DNA of 64,000 nt, from contig NC_072892.1 in assembly GCF_027943255.1 (NCBI RefSeq), positions 119,119,792-119,183,791 of the forward strand, read 5' to 3'. Source of the stretch: Anastrepha obliqua. Lineage: Eukaryota > Arthropoda > Insecta > Diptera > Tephritidae. The notes below the pieces were generated by a model. The model ran no database searches and was not told the origin of the DNA. It was given only the letters and a program-made list of their open reading frames with translations. The translations under genes were made by a program, and so were the position numbers. Positions 56,121 through 64,000 of this stretch are shown piece after piece. The first letter of the stretch is position 1, and each line of letters starts with the position of its first letter.

Positions 56121-57458
56121 TACAAATTATCACCAGTGACCCCCCGACGCCTTGGGCAAACTATGCGAAATGCGTCTGGCGGTGAACGTGTTAATTGCAG
56201 TGGACATGCGGCAGCGCCGTAGGGTGTACTAAGAACAATCGTGGAAGTTGACTATGTAGATATGTAAAAACAAGCAAATATATAAAATTTGTTTGCTTTT
56301 GTGTTGCTTTCGAATAAAAACTAAACAAGTTTTACAAAAACTTAGTCATCAATAAATAAAAAAAACAACATCGATGAGGAACTGCTTTGCCTGGGGCTAG
56401 TTGAGTAGTTACAACACAGCTCACAGTATACACGCACAAGTCCTTAAAAAAAATTAAAAATAAAAAATATAAGAGTGTAAATCAGGATTTTTTTATTTTT
56501 CACAAGCCAAAAGCTATTGTAGCACGAAACGGTAATTGGCGCGTGAACTGAATGCAAGGATTGGAAAAAACTAAAATGCGTTTAATGTATAGAAAAATGT
56601 TAGCAGAAAATGTAAAAAATTGCAGATACCGAAAAAAAATGATACCCTCGGGATGCAAATTGAAAATTATGCGGTGTATGCATCAAAAATTCCCAGCTGT
56701 GCCCTTCGGTTTCTATGGAGTTATCGAAGTTGTATGTAATCTGGGTGAACTTACCATCGAAAAAGTGACGTAATCCTGCAGACAAATATGATGGTTCAGG
56801 GGACAATGGTTCATAGGGTGTCAAGAACTTTAAACGCTCCCATTTCTTATAATTTTAACTTGAAGATAATATCAGAAATGTAATAAATTAGAGTGGCAAG
56901 CAACTTACGTTCAGATAATCAGCACCTAAAATTTTTCATAATCTTAATTCAAAAAGTATTCATATTCTCTTCTAAAAATAGCAGAATTTTATTCGCTTTA
57001 TTTCAAAAAAGTTGTTCAAATACAAAATTGGAACCTTTTTAGGTATTTTTTAAAGGCTTTTGAAAAAATACGGATGCTAGACCCGCTTGGATTGGAAAAA
57101 TCTTGCAGTTTAGCGGGAAATAATATATGGCATTGGAGTTGAACCCATAAGGGAGCAGAGGTTGCGGTCGATCAAAAAACATTTGGAGAAGATCGGTGCT
57201 GTGCGAACTAGGCCCTATGCTCCCGAGATGAGTGAACAAAAAAATAACAAAAGACAAGTGTCAGCCAGATCAATGGGCTTGCATTTGTTTGTTTTGGTGA
57301 GGAGTAGCAGATAAAGTGCTACTGTGGTATCACAATGCTTGGCTGGTGAGTTGGTCTAGAGACCGAGTGCCCCTTCTACCTACCTACCATGTAGGTATCA
57401 TGCTATAGTCTTTAAGCATCCTATTTGTTGATTAGTAAATTAAATAAATAAATAAATC
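56121..57458. other. No gene seen
   Basis: AT-rich sequence with a palindromic ctacctacctaccatgtagg near 57377. A minus frame at 57039-57257 and a plus frame at 56552-56773 have no recognisable domain. An ataaataaataaataa run at 57438-57454 is the SINE tail. Confidence 0.45.
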
Positions 57459-57742
57459 ATTGGCGCGGGCTATTCTGTCAGGTGTTCGGGCGAGCTCCTC
57501 GTTCATACTTTTCCACAAGTGGAGGTGCCTTCTGTTTTATGCCGCCTCCGAGCGGCAGATGGTTTTTTGTGAGCAGCTTTTTTGTAACAGAAATACACCC
57601 GGTGGTTTAACATTTTCTGCCGAGGTGCGACCGCCAGTAGAGGAAATTTTTTCTATCATTTAATCCATTATATCCGCTGCTTGGAACCTAAGCATTACCG
57701 AATAATAGTCTCGTACCAATTCATTCGGTTACGGCGGCAGCT
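57459..57742 (-). mobile_element. tRNA-derived SINE with clear TTTA tail
   Basis: 3' end on the left (cattggcgcgggctattctg) follows taaataaataaataaat, i.e. a (ttta)n tail on the SINE strand. Body gagctcctcgttcatac and gcctccgagcggcagatgg; head on the right, attcggttacggcggcagc. Somewhat diverged. Confidence 0.85.
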
Positions 57743-57906
57743 ATACTGGCAACAAAAATCCATCTTATATGCCAAATGAAAATCGATATAGGCAACAATT
57801 GCGCTGCGATGTATTTTAAAATATTTATTTTAAAATAAAAATACAAAATAAAACTTTGTCTTTTGTCATGTTCGTATTGTAATAAATTTGAGTAAATTAA
57901 AACATA

Positions 57907-58432
57907 CAGGGTAGTTCATTTACCGCTTGGAATGTAATAGATGGATTAGAGGATGAATGGTATAAAAGAGGACATGAAGGACATGAGTATATAATTTTTA
58001 ATTTTTTTTTCTTTCGATCTGAAAGGGTATAGTCTAAAAATTTAACACAACTTCATTGAAATTACAATTTTAAAGCGAGTCCGGAAAGGTTCCTCGATTT
58101 TATACTTCACCTTTTGAATGGTGTCTGAATCGTTCCTAAAAAAAGTATGTTAAAATGGCACGGTAACACCCATCGTTCACTGTTACGGTGGTCTCTTTCT
58201 CATTTCGCTAAAATTCAAGGAGCTACCCCTCTATAATTTATCGGCCTCTTCAAGAGGACATGTGGATCTTTCAATGGACCTCCAAATGCAGCAATTTGCT
58301 GTGCAACCTCCGAAGTGAAAATGAATTTCATCTGGAAATATAATTTTTTGGTAAACAAATTCAGCTTCAGCCAAGCGTTAATCAGACCGATTGTTTGTAA
58401 GTATACGAGTATCGCTATTAGCTTTATACTAT
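57907..58432 (-). pseudogene. DD41D-type transposase remnant (fifth subfamily)
   Basis: The left end cagggtagttcatttaccgc follows TA (57905-57906). The minus strand near 58270-58350 reads KIIFPDEIHFHFGGCTANCC, matching the first catalytic box IIFSDEAHFHLGGYVNKQNC, then IWRSIERST in place of IWGTENP. Further left come VNDGCYRAILTYFF-like residues. There is no second or third Asp box. The right side is cut at 58432, exactly where the mariner 58435-59647 lies. Confidence 0.6.
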
Positions 58433-58434
58433 TA

Positions 58435-59647
58435 GGTGCGCAACTAAGTTCTCGCTGCATTTTTGATGAAAATACAACTTTATTCAGAAATAATGGTTAG
58501 AAGTGAATCACTGAAAGTATTGCCCATCGCTGGCTACTACTTTTTCCCACCTTTCTGGTGGATCTCGAATTCCGTCGTGGTAAAACTGTTCATCTTTTGA
58601 GGCAATCTACGACCATCAAGCCACTTTTTGATATCTTCATAGGAATGGAACTGCTGGTCAGCTAGACCATGTGCCATCGATCGAAACAGGTGAAAATCGG
58701 ACGGCGGGCTATCTGGAGAATATGGCGTGGGTGGTAGGATTTCCCATTTCAGTGTTTCCAGGAAGATTTTAACGGATTTGGCAACGTGAGGCCTCTCCGT
58801 GTATTGCGGCCGCTTCTCGCGCAGTGCTCAGCCCAATCACATCAATTGAAGTCGATACCGATCCCCAGTGATGATTTCGCTTGGTTTTAACAGTTCATAA
58901 TAAATAACACCAACTTGGTCCTACCAAATACATAGCATAACCTTCGCAGCGTGAATATTCGGCCGAGGCGACGACGTAGAAGCATGGCCGGGCAGTTTCC
59001 ATGACTTTCTTTTCTTTGGATTGCTTTAGGGAATCCATTTTTCATCACCCGTTAGGATGCGATGAAGAAAACCCTTCCTTTTTTCTGCTGGAGCAGTTGT
59101 TCGCAGGTGAAAAAACGACGTTCAACATCACTTGGTTTTAACTCATAAGGAACACAATCGTTTGGAAATGGATTAGGGGGTAACTCCTAATACTGAAGCA
59201 AGCTCTTCTGGAGTTTGATACGGATCCTCATTCAGCAATGCCTCCAATTCAGCGTCTTCGACGGTTTTTGGCCTTCCTTCACGCGGACGGTCGACAACAT
59301 TAAAGTCACCGTCTTTGAAGCGACGGAACCAATCTCGGTACGTTGATTCACTTAAAGCAGCTTCTGCACAAACTTTTTGTAGCTCTCTATTAGCTTCAGC
59401 CAACGTTTTTTTTTTCGAATGAAAGACGAAAATCAACAATACCCGTAAATGACGATTATTCGGCACAAAATCAGACATTTTCACTATACCAAAAGTATAT
59501 GACACCAAAAGAAAATCAGTAATGTGTCGAAGCAGTTTGTTTACCATATGTCTAAGCTTGGTTTATGACGGTTAGGTTATGTTAGAATCGACTAGCACAC
59601 ACTGCTGCAGTATCTATTGACAAACAGCGAGAACTTAGTTGCGCACC
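58435..59647 (-). mobile_element. DD34D mariner element (mauritiana-type)
   Basis: Ends ggtgcgcaactaagttctcg and cgagaacttagttgcgcacc are perfect inverted repeats over at least 20 bp, flanked by TA (58433-58434 and 59648-59649). Length is 1,213 bp. Confidence 0.92.
58500..59480 (-). pseudogene. Mariner transposase pseudogene lacking the second Asp
   Basis: Minus strand from MSDFVPNNRHLRVLLIFVFH at about 59478, with ANRELQKVCAEAALSESTYR and DGDFNVVDRPREGRPKTVED (N-terminal half) in a clean frame to about 59173. After a frameshift: YELKPSDVERRFFTCEQLLQ, GFLHRILTGDEKWIP (first Asp) near 59040-59080, then a stop; ARPNIHAAKVMLCIW-like residues near 58940-58980; [19 protein letters not shown] near 58855-58915. 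Near 58800 the sequence jumps from YTER to PHVAKSVKIFLETLKWEIL, so the HDNAR box with the second Asp is deleted. The third box SPDSPPSDFHLFRSMAHGLA is near 58660-58720. Inactive. Confidence 0.88.
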
Positions 59648-59649
59648 TA

Positions 59650-61386
59650 ATACTATATATTTTTATAGCTGTGAAAGTGAAAAAATTTATTCTTCAAATC
59701 CCAAACGCTAAATAAACCAGCCTGCATTAGATTTAACGAACTACGATTAAGGCGTCCGACGGCCACGACAATGGAACTTTGAAATTTTATGCCGCTTAGG
59801 GTTTGCCAAAAAAGGGGAGATAATTTGGATACAAAGTGATTAACCAACCAGCAAGACTCACTCACTTACTCACTCTAAAATCTGGACAGTTCAAATTCCA
59901 AACGCTTGTTGGACCAACCTGTACAATTTCAAAGTGAAATCGTTTTGTCTAAACGCCAGTTAGATTGGAAACCACAAAAAGATTGAATAAACCCACAGAA
60001 CGTCCGAAAATTTAAAAAATAAAATAAAATGATATTTCTAGATGTTTGTAAATGTGTGCGTGTGTCCATTTGATTTGTTTAATTTGTATGTGTCACTGTC
60101 CGGCGGCAACACTGTCCTCATGGCAACATCAATGGCCAGCCTGCATGCATACATACATACACCTGTACGTATAGTCCAGCTTCCGCTCGAATGCGCTCTG
60201 CATTGTTTACTATGCAGTACGTGATCTTGTTGCCCTTCTGATGCTTACCACCAACTTTACTCCTTTTTGGTTTTTTGGAAATTTGTTGCATTTCAATGCG
60301 CTGTCATGTCTCGTTGACGCGTTGCATTAATGCATGTTGCCACAGCTGCCCAACTGGCCAGCTGAATGCCAAAGCAAGGTCGTCATTCGCACAAGCACAT
60401 AGACGAACACAGAGTTAAACAATCTACACATATACACGTATGTGAGTGTGTGCGACAAGTTGGTCAGGTTAAAATGCTTTCTGGCCAACAAATTTTTTAT
60501 CTCCCATCCTTTTGTTTAGTATTTAACCCTACATCCAAAAAAAAGAGCTAAAAAATATAGAACTTGAAGAAAAAAAAAAGGAAAAAATAAATAAATAAGA
60601 ATGAAAAATCGGAAAACATTTTTTCGTGTATGCAAATGGTGAGCACAGTGATGTCCAGCGGCGAGCTAGTGTGCGTGTATGTATAATATGTACATACTCG
60701 TGAGTGTGTACACAAAAGAGTGGAGTAACTGTTATCTGTACATATATACATACATTCGAAGTCGGTTTGTTTGTGTTTTGTAGTTGTCGAAATGCTATAT
60801 TTTTTCTTCTTTTTGCGATTCCACCTCCTGCGCCGCCTGCGAAATTTGATCGCTGTTGGTTCTCTCGATGTTCTGTTTTTTTTCTCCCACTCGCATTTTT
60901 GTTCCAATCTGTGTACTTTGCTGCTTTTCTGAAAGCCAAACATTCTACGAATGTCAGCGTGTATGCAGTTAAAAGCAACTTCGACATTCCTGCATTGTAA
61001 ATTATTGAGTGAGGTGGGAAACCGAGGCGGGCCTAAAGAGTTTCGTTGGTTCAAAGTTTAGTATTCAGGAGTTTTGAGAACATCGTGATTTCTTTTGCAT
61101 TTCAAAAGGTAAAACAATATTGGCTTTGGACTTTGCAAGTCATTTGGCTTATTCGATATTGCGAAATTGAAAGCAATGAAGTCACGGATGATCTCACAAG
61201 TGAAGTGTGGGTATACGAATTAATATGACAGAAACTATTCTGTGGACTTAGCTTGCAATATTCCAGATTTTTAATCACTGCATGGATACTCTCAGAGCGG
61301 AGTAAATACACGCCTCGCATAATAGAGGGTTATTGATTATCAAATCGATGGAAATGGTATTCAGTTTTCAGACACAACCGATAATA
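59650..61386. other. No gene seen; microsatellite-rich
   Basis: Contains tacatacatacac-type repeats near 60150-60165 and 60740-60755, an A-rich tract at 60540-60600, and overlapping 150-170-codon minus frames (60529-61054) of Lys/Tyr/His-rich low complexity. None looks like a protein gene. Confidence 0.5.
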
Positions 61387-61753
61387 AAGGGTTTTTCAAT
61401 AAGGGCGGTTAGATGTTGAAATTGAATAAAATGCCGTATTCTGTGTGGCACGTAGCGCCGTCCTTCTGGAACCACATGCCGTCTAGGTCCATATGGTTCA
61501 ATATGGCCATAAGAAATTGGAAGGGCCACGCCGTCTACTGAAAAATGGGCGCAATGCGCGCAACGTTTGCGTTAATGAACACTCATTTTGATATTAAAGT
61601 TTTATCATTTGAACGTGCTGTTCAATCGTGTAACTTGCCATGATGATTTGGCATAAACAACTGAATAATAAATAAACTATTTGACAGATGTCACCAAAAC
61701 AAAATGGCTGCCACAGGGCGCCAAAATCGACCCGCGCCAATTGAAAAACCCTT
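61387..61753 (-). mobile_element. 367-bp DD41D-derived MITE
   Basis: Ends aagggtttttcaataagggc and gccaattgaaaaaccctt are inverted and flanked by TA (61385-61386, 61754-61755). The interior still reads LDGMWFQKDGATCHTE on the minus strand near 61440-61495, the second Asp box of a DD41D transposase, and an EQHVQMIKL-like start near 61600. It is an internally deleted derivative of the subfamily whose ends are at 23569/29863. Confidence 0.82.
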
Positions 61754-61755
61754 TA

Positions 61756-62155
61756 TATAGAACAATGTTAGGTATGTTCACAAAGACAGTCTGTCGGCGT
61801 TGTCTTGAGACAGCTAAAGATTTAAATACTTCACTTCTTTTTTAAACGAACACCTGCATTTTTATTATTGTATTAGATAAGCAAAGTTATGGGCATATAT
61901 GTAATAATTTTGATTTTTAACTTTTATGTTAAAAATACAGTCTTTACTTAGCGGTTGCAATTTTCGAAATTTTTTCTGTTTCCTTAAGTGGACATTCGCC
62001 CACTCGCCACTGAATTCGCAGTCTGTACCCGAAATTTTTATTTCTAACATCTTAAAAGTAGTGTTGAAATAGGTACAATAGTATATTTTAAGTACGACAA
62101 AAGTGAAAACTTTGAATATAATCCTGATACTTCATCAACAGTATCTCACTTATAG
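61756..62155. other. No gene seen
   Basis: AT-rich sequence leading into the satellite; nothing recognisable. Confidence 0.4.
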
Positions 62156-63185
62156 TGATATAATTGCAGAAAGGAACAAATGTCATTCAAAAAACCTTTG
62201 ATGGTTTTTTCAGAAAACCACAAATGTTTTTGACAAAAGGTGATATAAATTTCAGAAAAAATATTTTTTTTTAAGCACCAAAGTTATTTCAGAAAATCTT
62301 GAAAGTATTTTAGAAAGTCCCAAATGTGTTCCAGAAAACCTCAAGTGCTTTTCAGAAAGCCACAAATGTATTTTAGAAAAGATGATATGAATTTCAGAGT
62401 GGAACAAATGTGGTTCATAAAACCTTAAATGTATATTTAAAAGCTTCAAATATATTTCAAAAAACCTCAAAAGTATTTCAGAAAACCTCAAATGTATTTT
62501 TTAGAAAACCTCGAATGCTTTTCAGAAAACAACAAGTATATTTCAGAAAACGTGAATTGAATTTCAAACAATTTTTTTTTTCAAGTACTACTGTTCAGAA
62601 AACTTGTAATGTTTTTAGAAACCACAAATGTATTTTAGAAAAGGTTATATGAATTTCAGAATGGAACAAATGTACTTCAGAAAACCTTAAATGTATTTTA
62701 AAAAACTTCAAATGTATTTCAGAAAATCTCAAAAGTATTTCAGAAAACCTCAAATGTATTTTTCAGAAAACCCCGAATACTTTTCAAAAAACCACAGGTA
62801 TACTTCAGAAAACGTGCATTGAATTTCAAACCACTTTTTTCAGAAAACTTCAAAAGTATTTCAGAAAAGGTGAAATGAATTTCAGAAAACCCGAAACGTA
62901 TTTCATATCAAAAGTATTTCAGAAAAATCTCAAATGTACGTAAGAAAGCATGGGTTACAGAAAACTTGGAATGTTTTTCGGGAAACCATAAATATATTTT
63001 TGAAATGGGGATATGAATTACAGAAAGGGACATGTGTATTTTAGAAAACTTGGAATGTTTTCCAGAAAACGTGAGCTGGATTTCAAAAAAAAAAGTTTCT
63101 TTCAGAAAACCTGAATGTATTTCTCAAATGATGATATGATACATCAAAATATCTCAAATGTATTTCAGAAAACTTTAAATAAGCA
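62156..63185. repeat. Degenerate ~21-bp satellite with ~262-bp higher-order repeat
   Basis: Dozens of imperfect copies of a unit like atttcagaaaacctcaaatg. A higher-order period is visible: the stretch starting gaatttcagagtgg at about 62389 is repeated with the same pattern of variants from about 62651 (gaatttcagaatgg), an offset of 262 bp. Reading frames across it are repeat artefacts. Confidence 0.88.
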
Positions 63186-63414
63186 AATGGCATGTAAAAC
63201 ATCGAAAAGAAGGCTAGCGCTTGTCAAACAGCACCAACCAAGAACTCGAAATTCGTGGATACTTTATGGAATCTAGGGATGAATCTAGGATGGTTCCATG
63301 TGTAGAAGTCCACGCAAGTGGGGAAAGTTACTGATCGCCATTCACTTGGGAGTGGACAGGACGATTCTTCTACATATGGTTCAAGCAGCTCACAACAGCT
63401 GGGATTAGCTCACG
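63186..63414. other. Unassigned sequence before the endonuclease
   Basis: More GC-balanced than the satellite. It may be the upstream part of the non-LTR element but no reading frame similarity is apparent to me. Confidence 0.35.
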
Positions 63415-64000
63415 TATCCTCTGGGTAGCTTCCGAACACCCGTTCGCCCACGCCCCGACGGAAGAGAAGGACGATGCGACCAAAGATTCCTTCTATGAGC
63501 GCTTGGAACGTTCCTATGAGCGCTGCCCCCGCCACGACATAAAAATCGTGCTTGGCGACTTCAACGCCAGGGTGGGCAAGGAGGGAATTTTTGGTCCCAC
63601 AGTCGGAAAATTCAGCCTGCACAATGAAACATCCGGTAACGGACAGAGGCTGATCGACTTCGCCGGGGCCCGAAACATGGTAGTCTGCAGCACCAGATTC
63701 CAGCATAAAAAGATACACCAAGCTACCTGGCTGTCTCCTGATCGAAAAACGCGAAACCAGATCGATCATGTTGTGATAGATGGAAGACACGCTTCTAGTG
63801 TATTAGATGTACGTACGATCCGAGGACCCAACATCGACTCGGATCATTACCTTGTTGCAGCCAAACTGCACACACGCCTCTGTGCAGCAAAAAACGTACA
63901 TCTATATTACCTACGCAAAGAATGTTCGACATCGAAAAGCTGCAATCACAACAGACAGCCAGAAGATTCGCCACTCGACTCTCACTCCTGCTCTCGGAGA
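63415..64000 (+). pseudogene. Non-LTR retrotransposon endonuclease domain, running off the window
   Basis: Plus strand from about 63430: APTEEKDDATKDSFYERLER, then HDIKIVLGDFNARVGKEG near 63535-63590, NGQRLIDFAGARNMVVCST near 63640-63700, TWLSPDRKTRNQIDHVVIDG near 63725-63785, and GPNIDSDHYLVAAKLHTRLC near 63825-63885. These are the GDFN, NQIDHVVI and SDHYLV boxes of the apurinic-type endonuclease that nicks target DNA for non-LTR elements; catalytic Asp, Asn, Asp and His are visible. Insect databases often label this domain craniofacial development protein 2-like. A frame change near 63895-63930 precedes FDIEKLQSQQTARRFATRLS. Its N-terminal catalytic Glu region is missing on the left. RT presumably lies beyond the window. 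Confidence 0.88.

Noticed and set aside
60529..61054. Overlapping 150-168-codon minus frames
   Set aside because: Low-complexity Lys/Tyr/Thr/His-rich translations of microsatellite DNA, in two competing frames.
62252..62652. Repeated HLRFSEI-like or VFQKTS-like peptide frames
   Set aside because: By-products of the ~21-bp satellite unit.
62156..63185. CRISPR-like array
   Set aside because: Repeats are degenerate, contiguous and lack unique spacers; the sequence is eukaryotic satellite.

Overview
The window looks like a gene-free, transposon-packed stretch of an AT-rich insect genome. I could not support a single host gene, rRNA or functional tRNA. Almost every coding trace is a broken transposase or retrotransposon protein. 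Mariner-family elements with DD34D, DD37D and DD41D catalytic spacing, a BEL/Pao LTR element, RNase H-bearing non-LTR retrotransposons and a tRNA-derived SINE together point to a dipteran. The many DD41D (rosa-type) copies, a group known from tephritid fruit flies, make a tephritid my best guess; this is inference.

Layout. 0-5 kb: an old SINE piece, then a minus-strand non-LTR reverse transcriptase/RNase H pseudogene that is split by a DD41D element (2610-4703), itself split by a 787-bp foldback element (2734-3520). 5-8.3 kb: a 1,977-bp element with ~500-bp terminal inverted repeats and a fairly complete DD34D mariner. 9-21 kb: SINE, a DD37D element interrupted by a TTAA-type insertion, Tc1-like fragments, another mariner, and two long stretches with nothing recognisable. 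21-30 kb: a truncated mariner, then a DD41D remnant (23569-29863) that received a BEL/Pao element (24060-29722) that in turn received a SINE (25895-26223). 30-40 kb: fragments of three non-LTR lineages, SINEs, and unassigned DNA. 40-46 kb: a DD41D gene split by a solo LTR and abutted by a 267-bp MITE, a DD37D element, an uncharacterised protein fragment and a DD41D tail. 46-55 kb: DD41D, non-LTR, mariner and jerky/pogo remnants, a second clear DD41D copy, and a TIR element with Kolobok-like ends. 55-64 kb: a Jockey-type tail, SINE, DD41D remnant, a mariner missing its second catalytic region, a DD41D-derived MITE, about 1 kb of degenerate satellite, and a non-LTR endonuclease running off the right edge.

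There are no operons or pathways here. The relationships are parasitic and chronological: nested insertions with visible target-site duplications give a relative order of activity. No transposase or polymerase appears intact, so any recent movement (SINE, BEL, MITEs) must have used enzymes encoded elsewhere.
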